NCBI RefSeq assembly: GCF_949769285.1
Contig: NZ_OX458331.1
Coordinates: 248,001-312,000 of the forward strand
Source: Anaerococcus sp. Marseille-Q7828
GTDB taxonomy: Bacteria > Bacillota > Clostridia > Tissierellales > Peptoniphilaceae
Length of the DNA stretch: 64,000 nt
Direction: 5' to 3'
The notes below the pieces were generated by a model. That model did no database searches, was not told the origin of the DNA, and worked only from the letters and a program-made list of their open reading frames with translations. The position numbers and the translations under genes are program-made. Shown piece after piece: positions 55,536 to 64,000 of the stretch (position 1 is the stretch's first letter; the number at the start of each line of letters is the position of its first letter).

Positions 55536-55886
55536 ATGGGTCCTTTAATAGTATCAGACATAATTCTTTTAGTATTTACAATATATATAGGAATTTTTTT
55601 AAGAAATTTCTACTCACCATATCCTGAGATGAAAGTAGGCTTTCATATTTGGGAAGTTTGCTATGACAAAAACACTTGGGAATACGGCAATAAGTTTGCT
55701 GGCCTTACTTCCATAGTTCTTGGCCTTATTCTATTTGCTATTATTTTTCCCCTACTAATTTACTTAGAGCTTAAGAGGTCATATCTAGTAGGAATTATAT
55801 CATTGTTTGCTATTATCTATTTTATCCTCTTATACTTTATAGTAAAAATAAGACTTAGAAAAAAATTCAATCTCAAAGATGACTAA
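55536..55886 (+). CDS. SdpI-like small membrane protein
   Basis: A 116-residue protein with three membrane helices and the segment DKNTWEYGNKFAGLTSIVLG, which resembles the W...N..AG motif of the SdpI immunity/regulator family. It stands alone, divergent from the glycolipid operon, with no toxin gene beside it. The family link is moderate. Confidence 0.6.
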   Translation: MGPLIVSDIILLVFTIYIGIFLRNFYSPYPEMKVGFHIWEVCYDKNTWEYGNKFAGLTSIVLGLILFAIIFPLLIYLELKRSYLVGIISLFAIIYFILLYFIVKIRLRKKFNLKDD

Positions 55887-55912
55887 AGCGGCCAAAAGGT
55901 CGCTTTATTTTC
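55882..55912. terminator. Bidirectional terminator
   Basis: AAAGCGGCC-AAAA-GGTCGCTTT with T-rich flanks, between the convergent SdpI-like and ABC permease genes. Confidence 0.82.
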
Positions 55913-57497
55913 TTATTTTAAAGGTTTCTTGGCCATATTTTTTCACTATAAATGGAAATGTTACAGTCAAAATACCCATAATAACTATTAGACCTATAAA
56001 AGCCACCTTCATATCTCCATCAAATTTACCAATAATTGAAGGTATGATCAAAATATTGACATAGCCTATGAGGGAATTTACAAACTTATATAAGCCTCCT
56101 TTGGCAGATGCATCGTGGTTAAAGGGTTGGAAAACATAATAATTAAATAGGTTAAAGGCTGGGAAAAACAAGTAGGCAAATACTACATAACTTCCAGCTA
56201 GAAGCCCTGTTTTTACGTCAATGTTTTGGTATAAAAAGTAATAAGTAATAAGGCTTACAAGTCCTGAAAAAAGTCCTGCAAGATGTATCTTTAACAAGGT
56301 CTTATATCTTAACTTATACATTTCAAATATTGCTTTGGAGTCCCTATAAAATCCATATTGAATCAAAGACCTGTCACAGTTTAGGAAAAAAGCCCTAGCA
56401 CTTTCAGTATCATTAAAAATAATCATAGCAATGATAGGTAAGGATAATAAAAAGATTCCTTCTATAAGATTTGCAAAGCGTGTAAAAATAAATTTTACAC
56501 CAACGAGCAAAGCTATAATAATGGCAAATATTATTAATGCCTTTTTAAATACTGGCTTTACAAGAAGCCTACTATGCCTTTGAAAAAAAAGATTATTTAA
56601 TAGTTCATAGCCCCTTCCCTTAGCTACTTGATCCTTTTCTATATCAGAATCTTTGAGGGCAAGGCTATCATTGGCAATCTTATCATAATCTAAATCAATA
56701 TTTGCGCTATCTCTTTTTGCCACTTCCAAAAGCCTATCGTAACCATCAAAGCTAAACAAATATCTGCTAGATAAAATAAAGGCAATGAAGCTAATTGCAA
56801 ATATAGCTACAAGAATGATAATAGAAATATCTTCCACTTGCATCAATAAGGCAAAAAGTATGACTTCCAAGATCATAATGAAGGCAAATCTCTCAGAGAG
56901 CCTTTTTTCTTTTTTAGAAAACTTATAAACACTGTAAGTATTGGAACTTATTCTTATAAATGCTAGACTTAAGCTTATTAGAAAAGCCTTTTTAAAGTCC
57001 AAGAGTATCCAAAATATTATAGTTCTCCCCAAAGAAATCCTCAAAGGATCAAAGACTCCAAGTATTAGTCCAGACTCTTTGGCCTCCATCCTGTATTGCT
57101 TATTTAGTTGGTGGATTTTAAACTTGCCGCCTTCAATAAAATTGGACACGAGAGCTGGTGTTAGATAAAAGCTCAAAAAAGCCAGATTTACTGCTCCATA
57201 ATCCATCATGTCTTCAAATTCCTGAACTTTATATATACCAAGCTTATGTAAAGCACAAATTATAGATCCACTTATGACAATTGATATGACAAAGGATAGC
57301 AAGCATTTGATAATTTGACCCAACAAAGAAAATATAGGGCCTAGTGTGTATACAAATTTTTTAAATCCAAATAGCCTATACTTATCCCCCGTATGTTTTC
57401 CAATTATAGGAAGCCTATGGAAGAAGTGTATTAGGCGGTTGATGGATTCTGCATGGGAAATATTTTCTATAATCCTATATTTTTTGTAATATTCCAT
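55905..57497 (-). CDS. ABC-transporter membrane subunit
   Basis: A 530-residue membrane protein with about twelve hydrophobic segments in two blocks (70-240 and 320-515) around a charged region (270-310, with SANIDLDYDKIANDS). It starts three bases after the ATPase gene and is its likely partner. The N-terminal HAESINRLIHFFHRLPIIGKH is unusual and not placed in a family. Large two-block permeases of this kind serve as exporters; the substrate is unknown. Confidence 0.75.
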   Translation of the reverse strand: MEYYKKYRIIENISHAESINRLIHFFHRLPIIGKHTGDKYRLFGFKKFVYTLGPIFSLLGQIIKCLLSFVISIVISGSIICALHKLGIYKVQEFEDMMDYGAVNLAFLSFYLTPALVSNFIEGGKFKIHQLNKQYRMEAKESGLILGVFDPLRISLGRTIIFWILLDFKKAFLISLSLAFIRISSNTYSVYKFSKKEKRLSERFAFIMILEVILFALLMQVEDISIIILVAIFAISFIAFILSSRYLFSFDGYDRLLEVAKRDSANIDLDYDKIANDSLALKDSDIEKDQVAKGRGYELLNNLFFQRHSRLLVKPVFKKALIIFAIIIALLVGVKFIFTRFANLIEGIFLLSLPIIAMIIFNDTESARAFFLNCDRSLIQYGFYRDSKAIFEMYKLRYKTLLKIHLAGLFSGLVSLITYYFLYQNIDVKTGLLAGSYVVFAYLFFPAFNLFNYYVFQPFNHDASAKGGLYKFVNSLIGYVNILIIPSIIGKFDGDMKVAFIGLIVIMGILTVTFPFIVKKYGQETFKIRK

Positions 57498-57500
57498 CGG

Positions 57501-58202
57501 CTAATCCTCTCTTTGCAGCAAGTTTATTACTTCCTCTTCAAAATCAGGATTGTTTTTGATTTCCCTGTCAACCTCACTAATTTTCCCCTTGTGGAGAAGG
57601 AGGATCTCATCTGCCATGTTTTTGGCGAGATCTAGAATGTGGGTTGAGAAAATTATTATGTGGTCATTTTTGATTGATTTTATCAAATCCTTCATCTCTT
57701 TTTGAACCACTACATCAAGGGAATTGAGTGGCTCGTCCATCAAAATCACCTTTGGCTTTGTGATAAGAAACATCATCATTTGAAGCTTATTTCTCATACC
57801 TGTCGAATATCCCTGGATAAGCCTATCCTTGTCATCTTCATCAAATTTAACTTGATCAAAGTAAATATCTGGATTTAAGTTTCCTTTTATTCTTTCCTTA
57901 TTTACATCTATGAAAAAATTTATAAATTCTCTACCTGTAAGAAAGCGTGGGAGTTCTGGCTCAGCCAGCATGAAAAATACATCTTTTATGTCAAGAGGGC
58001 TTTTGCTAGATTTATCAATGAGATAAATATCTCCAGAATTTTTTTCTAGTTCCTTGGCTATTAGGGAAAATAGAGTGGTCTTTCCTGCTCCATTTCTACC
58101 TAAGAGACCGTAGATTATCCCCTGGTCTAAAGTTATACTTAGTTTATCTAAAACTAGTTTTTCGTCAAAACTTTTAGATAAATTGTCTATTAATAATTGC
58201 AT
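57501..58202 (-). CDS. ABC transporter ATP-binding protein
   Basis: A 233-residue ATPase: Walker A GRNGAGKTT (about 34-42), signature YSTGMRNKLQ, Walker B VILMDEPLNSLD and switch histidine in IIFSTHILD. A TTG 12 bases upstream opens the frame, but GGAGGG lies within it, seven bases before the ATG at 58202, which is chosen. First gene of a two-gene transporter unit. Confidence 0.93.
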   Translation of the reverse strand: MQLLIDNLSKSFDEKLVLDKLSITLDQGIIYGLLGRNGAGKTTLFSLIAKELEKNSGDIYLIDKSSKSPLDIKDVFFMLAEPELPRFLTGREFINFFIDVNKERIKGNLNPDIYFDQVKFDEDDKDRLIQGYSTGMRNKLQMMMFLITKPKVILMDEPLNSLDVVVQKEMKDLIKSIKNDHIIIFSTHILDLAKNMADEILLLHKGKISEVDREIKNNPDFEEEVINLLQRED

Positions 58203-58302
58203 CAATCCCTCCAATAACTTATCATTTCACTAACTAGTGTATCAAAGTTTTATACTTATTGCCAAGGTCATTGATAGCCATTATATTTATATTAATTATG
58301 GA

Positions 58303-58953
58303 TTATACATTTCTGATAGTTGTGATTTCACTTGGTTTATCTATAATTACATCTGGATTTTGATCTTCTAAATCTTTCCTAGCTCTAAAGCCCCAGGAGC
58401 ATCCTACAGTGAAAATACTGGCATTTTTCCCGCACTTCATATCTACTTCGCTGTCTCCAAAGTATAGGATATCAGAAAAATTCACCCCAAATCTTTCTGC
58501 AATTATCATAATTCCTTCTGGCGATGGCTTTCTCTTATAATCCTCCCTATAACCTAGTATATAATCGAAGTAATCATTGCCAAATACGTCTTTAAGGACC
58601 TTATTTGATGTGGAATCAGGTTTGTTGGAAAAGGCAGCCAATATCTCTCCACGGCTTTTGATTTCATCAAGAGCTTCTCTTATACCATCAAAGGGCTTGG
58701 TAAGGTATGATGGGTTGTTGTCATAGGCAAGATTATAAGCGTCATAAATTTCTTCTTTTAAAATATCATCTCCAGAAAAATCAACATAGTCCAAGGCAGA
58801 ATCAACTAGGACTTTTGGCCCATTTCCCACAAATTCTCTAACCTTATCTTTTGGCACGGCGTCTAGGCCGTATTTTTTGAAAGTTGTATTCAAGTGATAA
58901 TCTATAGCATCAATTGTATTTAGTAACGTTCCATCTATATCAAATATATACAT
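58303..58953 (-). CDS. HAD-superfamily phosphatase (Gph/PpaX-like)
   Basis: A 216-residue hydrolase. Motif I is FDIDGTLLN (nucleophile D4), motif II LAAFSNKP, motif III lysine in YKRKPSPEG, and motif IV YFGDSEVD. The helical cap lies between about 15 and 85. Related enzymes act on phosphoglycolate or pyrophosphate; substrate is unproven. Confidence 0.9.
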   Translation of the reverse strand: MYIFDIDGTLLNTIDAIDYHLNTTFKKYGLDAVPKDKVREFVGNGPKVLVDSALDYVDFSGDDILKEEIYDAYNLAYDNNPSYLTKPFDGIREALDEIKSRGEILAAFSNKPDSTSNKVLKDVFGNDYFDYILGYREDYKRKPSPEGIMIIAERFGVNFSDILYFGDSEVDMKCGKNASIFTVGCSWGFRARKDLEDQNPDVIIDKPSEITTIRNV

Positions 58954-59058
58954 AAAATCTCCTTTGTTTTCCTATTTGCTAATTTACCCTATTGTATTAT
59001 ATATTTCTCATTAATGGAAATACTAGCTAAGAATACCCTTTGTTTGATAAATAATATT

Positions 59059-59074
59059 CATTGTATATGCAATG
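59059..59074. promoter_or_regulatory. Near-palindrome upstream of pncB
   Basis: CATTGTATATGCAATG is symmetric except for one pair and lies about 38 bases before the pncB start. It could be an operator for an NAD-responsive regulator; no matching regulator family can be named. Confidence 0.35.
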
Positions 59075-59111
59075 GGGTAAAATATTAATAACTTAAAGAA
59101 AAGAGGGTATT

Positions 59112-60557
59112 ATGACAGACAAAAGAAACCTATCCATGCTTAGTGACTTTTATGAATTTACTATGGCCAACGGATATTTTAATAACGGAATGAAGGATAC
59201 TATTGCAGTATTCGATGCTTTTTATAGGTCAAATCCAGATGAAGGAGGTTATTCTATCTTTGCTGGATTAAATGACATCATAGATTTTATAGAAAATCTA
59301 CACTTTTCAAAAGAAGACATAGAATACCTAAGGTCTTCTGGCAATTTTACCGATGATTTCCTTGATTATCTTGCTGATTTCAAATTTACAGGAGATGTGT
59401 GGGCCTTTCCAGAAGGGTCAGTTATGTTTCCAAATGAGCCAATCATCACAGTAAAAGCACCTATAATTGAATGTTCAATCCTTGAGACTTATCTATTATT
59501 ATCAATGAACTTCAACTCCCTAGTTGCAACTAAGTCTAGCAGAATAGTTCGCGCTGCAGGAGATAGACTTGTTATGGAATTTGGAGCAAGACGTGCCCAA
59601 GGAGCCGATGCTTCCATAACTGGGGCAAGGGCAGCATACATCGCTGGTGTTCCAGTATCATCCAATACTTTATCAGCCCAAAAATATGGTTTCAAACCAT
59701 CTGGCACCATGGCTCACTCCTGGATCCAAGCCTTTGACAATGAATACGAGGCTTTCAAAACCTATGCCGAAGCTTATCCAGACAATTGTATCCTTTTAAT
59801 AGATACCTATGATACCATAAACAGCGGACTTCCAAATGCTATGAGAGTATTTAAGGAAGTTTTGGAGCCAAAGGGCCTTAGCGGAGGAGTGAGAATTGAC
59901 TCAGGAGACCTTGCCTACCTTTCAAAAGAAGTGAGGAAAATCCTTGATGAAAACGGATTTACAGACACAAAAATTGTAGCAAGCAACTCCCTAGATGAGT
60001 TTAAAATTAATTCCCTAACAGCCCAAGAGGCTAGGATTGATTCCTTTGGTATAGGTGAAAGACTAATCACAAGTAAGTCTGATCCTGTATTTGGTGGCGT
60101 TTATAAGCTTGTTGGAATTTATAAAGATGATGAGCTAGTGTCAAAAATAAAGGTTTCAGAAAATGTCGAAAAAATCACAACACCAGGCTTCAAAAAAGTT
60201 TATAGACTCTATAGCAAGAAAAATAGGAAGGCAGAAGCCGACTACATCACCCTTAGAGAAGAAGAAGTAAACGACAATGAGCCTCTTGTAATCTTTGATC
60301 CACTCTTTACATGGAAGATGAAAAAAATGGAAAATTACCAGGCTCGCTTGATGCAAGAAAAGATTTTTGAAGATGGAAAGCTAATCTATGACCAACCTTC
60401 ACTAGATGAAATTCAAAGCTATTGTAAAAGCGAAATTGATAGCTTGTGGGATGAGGTTAAAAGATTTGACCAACCTCACAACTACTATGTCGACCTTTCC
60501 CATGACTTGTGGAATCTAAAACAAAATCTAATACTTGAGGCAAAAAAAGGCCTATAA
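59112..60557 (+). CDS. pncB: Nicotinate phosphoribosyltransferase
   Basis: A 481-residue enzyme that makes nicotinate mononucleotide for NAD salvage. Diagnostic blocks: MLSDFYEFTMANGYF near the start, EFGARRAQGADASITGARAA (about 156-175), GTMAHSWIQAFDNEYEAF with the phosphorylated histidine, and LLIDTYDTINSGLPNA. The C-terminal region has FDPLFTWKMKKMENYQARLM. AAAGAGGG precedes the ATG. Two bases separate its stop from the beta-galactosidase start, so they share a transcript. Confidence 0.96.
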   Translation: MTDKRNLSMLSDFYEFTMANGYFNNGMKDTIAVFDAFYRSNPDEGGYSIFAGLNDIIDFIENLHFSKEDIEYLRSSGNFTDDFLDYLADFKFTGDVWAFPEGSVMFPNEPIITVKAPIIECSILETYLLLSMNFNSLVATKSSRIVRAAGDRLVMEFGARRAQGADASITGARAAYIAGVPVSSNTLSAQKYGFKPSGTMAHSWIQAFDNEYEAFKTYAEAYPDNCILLIDTYDTINSGLPNAMRVFKEVLEPKGLSGGVRIDSGDLAYLSKEVRKILDENGFTDTKIVASNSLDEFKINSLTAQEARIDSFGIGERLITSKSDPVFGGVYKLVGIYKDDELVSKIKVSENVEKITTPGFKKVYRLYSKKNRKAEADYITLREEEVNDNEPLVIFDPLFTWKMKKMENYQARLMQEKIFEDGKLIYDQPSLDEIQSYCKSEIDSLWDEVKRFDQPHNYYVDLSHDLWNLKQNLILEAKKGL

Positions 60558-60558
60558 G

Positions 60559-63500
60559 ATGAGTGAAAAAAGATATATTAATTTTATAAATTCAGATAGC
60601 AAACAAGATTTTAATAAAAATTGGAAGTTTTACCTAGGTGACCAACCTGGTGCGAATTTGCCAAACTTTGATGATAGTGATTTTACAAATATCAACCTTC
60701 CCCACGATTACTCTATAGACCAAGACTTTAGCCCATATTTTGAGGCAGAATCTGCCTATAAGCCCGGAGGAGTTGGCAATTATAGGAAAAGTTTCGTCAT
60801 AGATGATATCAATCTTGAAGAAAAGCAAGTTTTTATCTACTTTGACGGTGTTTATCAAAACTCCACAACTTATATAAATGGGGAAAAATTGGGCTTTAAT
60901 CCCTACGGCTACAATCCCTTTGCCTATGATCTTAGCCCATATTTGAAAAAGGATGAAGAAAATCTCCTAGCCATAAGATGTGACCACCAAGTCCCATCTT
61001 CCCGCTGGTATTCTGGCTCTGGCATCTACAGGTCTGTCGATATTTTGGTAAAAAACAGGCTAAACTTAGGTATTTATGGACCAAAGATTGACTATGAAAT
61101 AGCGGACAAACTTGGCAAAATAAATGTAAAATCTGAAGTTTGCAACAATTACAAAGATCCAAAAACATTTAAACTTAAACATTCCTTATACTTTAAAAAT
61201 AAGTTAATTAAAGATATTACAAACGAAGAAATCACCATAGATGCTAATTCTAAAGAAGATATAGATTTAAATTTCCAAGTAGAAAATATTTCTTTGTGGG
61301 ATTTGGATAAGCCAAATTTATACCAACTTAGATCAGAAATTTTACTAGAGGATGAATCTATTGATGAATATGTGACTGATATTGGCTTTAGGGTTTTAGA
61401 AAAAAATCCACAAACAGGCATATCCTTAAATGGCAAAAATATAAAAATTAAGGGTGTTTGCCTCCACCACGACAACGGTGCCCTTGGGGCTTGTGATTAT
61501 AGGTCAGCCCTAGAGTACAAGGTCGATATCTTAAAGGATATGGGCGCCAACACCATCAGACTTTCCCACAATCCAGCAAGCAGGACTCTGATTAATGTTT
61601 GCAACAAAAAGGGCATGCTTGTGGTAAGCGAGATATTTGACGGTTGGATTTTGGACAAAAACAACAATTACAATGATTTTTCAACCTATTTTGAAAAAGA
61701 AATCGGCCAAAGCCAGCTTTTAGGGGCTAATCCTTCTATGACTTTCGCAGAATTTTCCCTAAAGGAAGTCCTCAAAAGAGACTACAATTCCCCAGCTATC
61801 TTTATGATATCAATAGGCAACGAAATAATGGAGGGAACTGATTGGTCAAGTTTATCCAGATATCCAGATGTTTGCGATAAGCTCATAAAATGGGCCAGAG
61901 AGGTTGATCCCAAGAGATGGCTCACCATTGGAGATAATATCATAAGATATGACTATGTCGACGAACTAATCGAAGTCGATGATAAGGTTAATAAAGCTTA
62001 TGGCATGATTGGCCTTAATTATACAGAAGGCGGACGCTATGATAAAATCCACAAAGATTACCCAGATTGGGTACTTTGGGCAAGTGAAACAGCTTCAAAT
62101 ATCAATTCCAGGTCTGTCTATGACAGGTTTGAATTAGATTATCTACCTAAGGATAGAAAGCTATCTTCATATGACACATCAAAAGTTGCCTGGGGTAGCC
62201 ATGCATCTGATGCTTGGTATGATATCATAACTCGTGACTATGTTGCTGGAGAAGCTGTGTGGACAGGCTTTGACTATCTTGGAGAACCTACTCCCTTTAA
62301 CGGTGTAGACAGAGGCCCAGTTGATAATTGGCCAAGCCCAAGATCTTCCTACTTTGGCATCCTGGATTTAGCAGGGTTTCCAAAAGATGCCTACTATCTT
62401 TATAGGAGCTTGTGGAATGATAAGGATATCACCTGCCATCTTTTGCCAAGTTGGAATAAAGATGAAGTCATAGTAAATGATGGCAAAGTAAAGGTCATCT
62501 GCTATACAAATGCTAGTGCAGTTGAACTAGTCCATAAAGATCAAAATGGCAAGATCAAATCTTATGGCAAAGAATACTTTGTAAGTCAAATTACAAAGGC
62601 AGGCCATAAATATAAAATCAATAATGCTAGAAAACGCGGCTTTTCTCTATACGCCCAATGGGAGATCTCCTTTGAAGAAGGAAGCATCCAAGCAATAGCC
62701 TATGATGAAAAAGGCCGAGTAATAACCCAAACTATTGGTAGAAGCACTATAAGCACAAGTGGTAAGCCTTTTAAAATCATGGCAAGGGCAAATAAAGATA
62801 CCATATGTAAAGACTCTTATGACCTAGCTTATGTCACAATAGATATAGTTGATGAAAATGATAATCTCATTACAAATGCGGAGAATTTGATCAATGTAGA
62901 AGTTTCAGAAAATGGAATTCTTCTAGGCCTTGACAATGGCTTTCAAGAAGATATGGGTTCTTTTAAAGTATGTCAGAAAAAAGCCTATGCTGGCAAACTT
63001 CTTGCAATTATTGGTGGAAGGGCTGGACTTGACCCAATAGAAGTAAAAATTACAAGCCCTGGTTTAGAAGAAGCAAGCCTTAAAATTGACCTTAAAGAAA
63101 ATCCAAACACTTTTAATATCAGAGAAGAAGTATATCAGGATCCGAAGACTCCAGCTTTCATAGGAGAAAAGGGCTTAAGCATTTTAAATTATTCCACAAC
63201 AACTTTGCCAAATATATATCCAAAGCTTCCACAAAAGTTGGAATTAGTAGATAAAAAGGGCAAGCTTAGTGGAAATTATATAGATATTTCTTGGGATGAC
63301 ATAGATAGTGACGACCTTAAAGAAGAAGGCCAAATCTTAGTCAAAGGCTATGGGAATGTTGGAGATGAAAGGCTAGAAGTAAGTGCCTTTGTAAGAGTTG
63401 AAGGTGAAAAGCAGATAATAAATGCTGATATAGCAAATCTTGCCTTGATCAAAGAAGTAGATGATAAACAAATCACCCTAGGCTTTGCCACCCAGCAAGT

Positions 63501-63960
63501 TTTTGGTAAACTAGTCATTAGTAAGGTAAAAAATCCTGACATAAAAATTTATGTATCAGAATCGAAGGCTTACGATAAGGGAAATCTAATTAATTACCAA
63601 ATGACTAAAAACAAGGGCGAGTACACTTATGAATTTGACCCTGTTAAGGCCACTTATATAACAATTGTCTTTGAAGATAAGGCTTGTAATCTAGAAAATC
63701 TATGTCTTTACAAGGTAAAAAAACTTACAAGAATTTATAATTCAACAGAATTTGAGTCCTTGGAAGTAAATAATTATAAGCTTTCAGATGATGAACTTAA
63801 GGCTAGCGAATACATCTGTGATGGAAAAATCGAAGTGGTTTCCATAAATCCAAAAGAAAATGCAGCAATTACAACAATCAGAAGAAAGAAAAAATGGATA
63901 ATATTATTGCAGGCTGAAGATTCATCAAAAATAAGAAAATTTACAATAAAAAGGGACTAA
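60559..63960 (+). CDS. GH2 beta-galactosidase, large multidomain form
   Basis: A 1133-residue enzyme without a signal peptide. The sugar-binding domain (about 10-175) has RKSFVIDDI and RWYSGSGIYRSVDIL. An Ig-like domain (180-285) and the TIM barrel (about 285-590) follow, with acid/base E422 in SIGNEIMEG and nucleophile E510 in LWASETASN. WTGFDYLGEPTPFN marks the DUF4982-type group. C-terminal beta domains include an Ig-like unit (about 765-860) and a region likely to bind sugars (1000-1133). An upstream in-frame ATG lies inside pncB; the ATG at 60559 follows AAAAAGG. Probably cleaves beta-galactosides imported into the cell. Confidence 0.92.
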   Translation: MSEKRYINFINSDSKQDFNKNWKFYLGDQPGANLPNFDDSDFTNINLPHDYSIDQDFSPYFEAESAYKPGGVGNYRKSFVIDDINLEEKQVFIYFDGVYQNSTTYINGEKLGFNPYGYNPFAYDLSPYLKKDEENLLAIRCDHQVPSSRWYSGSGIYRSVDILVKNRLNLGIYGPKIDYEIADKLGKINVKSEVCNNYKDPKTFKLKHSLYFKNKLIKDITNEEITIDANSKEDIDLNFQVENISLWDLDKPNLYQLRSEILLEDESIDEYVTDIGFRVLEKNPQTGISLNGKNIKIKGVCLHHDNGALGACDYRSALEYKVDILKDMGANTIRLSHNPASRTLINVCNKKGMLVVSEIFDGWILDKNNNYNDFSTYFEKEIGQSQLLGANPSMTFAEFSLKEVLKRDYNSPAIFMISIGNEIMEGTDWSSLSRYPDVCDKLIKWAREVDPKRWLTIGDNIIRYDYVDELIEVDDKVNKAYGMIGLNYTEGGRYDKIHKDYPDWVLWASETASNINSRSVYDRFELDYLPKDRKLSSYDTSKVAWGSHASDAWYDIITRDYVAGEAVWTGFDYLGEPTPFNGVDRGPVDNWPSPRSSYFGILDLAGFPKDAYYLYRSLWNDKDITCHLLPSWNKDEVIVNDGKVKVICYTNASAVELVHKDQNGKIKSYGKEYFVSQITKAGHKYKINNARKRGFSLYAQWEISFEEGSIQAIAYDEKGRVITQTIGRSTISTSGKPFKIMARANKDTICKDSYDLAYVTIDIVDENDNLITNAENLINVEVSENGILLGLDNGFQEDMGSFKVCQKKAYAGKLLAIIGGRAGLDPIEVKITSPGLEEASLKIDLKENPNTFNIREEVYQDPKTPAFIGEKGLSILNYSTTTLPNIYPKLPQKLELVDKKGKLSGNYIDISWDDIDSDDLKEEGQILVKGYGNVGDERLEVSAFVRVEGEKQIINADIANLALIKEVDDKQITLGFATQQVFGKLVISKVKNPDIKIYVSESKAYDKGNLINYQMTKNKGEYTYEFDPVKATYITIVFEDKACNLENLCLYKVKKLTRIYNSTEFESLEVNNYKLSDDELKASEYICDGKIEVVSINPKENAAITTIRRKKKWIILLQAEDSSKIRKFTIKRD

Positions 63961-63963
63961 TGA

Positions 63964-64000
63964 GCAAAACCCCTCTATCCGCATTGCGGATTTTGGGGTT
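63964..64000 (+). terminator. Terminator after the beta-galactosidase (at window edge)
   Basis: AAAACCCC...GGGGTT encloses TCCGC-ATT-GCGGA. The T-tract would lie beyond the window. Confidence 0.65.

Overview
The window looks like chromosomal DNA of a low-GC, Gram-positive anaerobe of the Firmicutes, most likely a Peptoniphilaceae-type coccus such as Anaerococcus. That placement is an impression from AT-rich codon use, purine-rich GGAGG ribosome sites, the gene families and the rRNA; no database search was possible. There is no phage, plasmid, insertion sequence or CRISPR array. Nearly all genes and all RNA genes lie on the minus strand.

Layout: 1-3185 holds a magnesium transporter (cut by the window edge), a C-terminal processing protease and a drug/metabolite exporter. 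3186-13040 is one large minus-strand RNA operon. Three tandem promoters drive 16S, tRNA-Ala, 23S and 5S rRNA, followed by 18 tRNAs and three terminator-containing modules. 13049-23697 holds a mechanosensitive channel, an EF-G-like/branching enzyme/esterase operon, the mannose PTS operon and an oxidoreductase/membrane protein pair. 23783-31776 (plus strand) holds an M16 protease, an xpaC-xpaC-telA cluster and a surface protein. 31834-36125 holds the tsaE-tsaB-rimI-tsaD tRNA-modification operon with two membrane or lipoprotein genes. 36257-37100 is an FMN riboswitch plus riboflavin transporter. 37171-43680 is a housekeeping operon (carD, PIN/TRAM, ispD, ispF, metK, mreB, gpmA) with an orphan regulator nearby. 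43769-48092 holds a lipid kinase, a GntR-regulated ABC transporter, a large non-coding palindrome, and a TPP riboswitch with thiamine transporter. 48147-58953 holds surface-polysaccharide genes, an envelope-stress-like pair, two glycolipid glycosyltransferases, another ABC pair and a HAD phosphatase. 59112-63960 (plus strand) holds pncB and a large GH2 beta-galactosidase.

The most unusual content is non-coding. The spacers of the rRNA-tRNA operon carry a recurrent structured element: a triloop mini-hairpin, a CCAY-triloop-RTGG hairpin and a possible H-type pseudoknot. Its stems change in compensatory ways between copies, and one copy sits inside a 353-nt intervening sequence in the 23S rRNA gene at the position of helix 45. 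The operon ends in three tandem ~185-bp modules, each pairing a degraded tRNA 3' half with an intrinsic terminator. A second, unrelated ~480-bp imperfect palindrome lies at 46780-47260. A small lipoprotein gene at 48147-48470 appears to use a rare ATT start codon.
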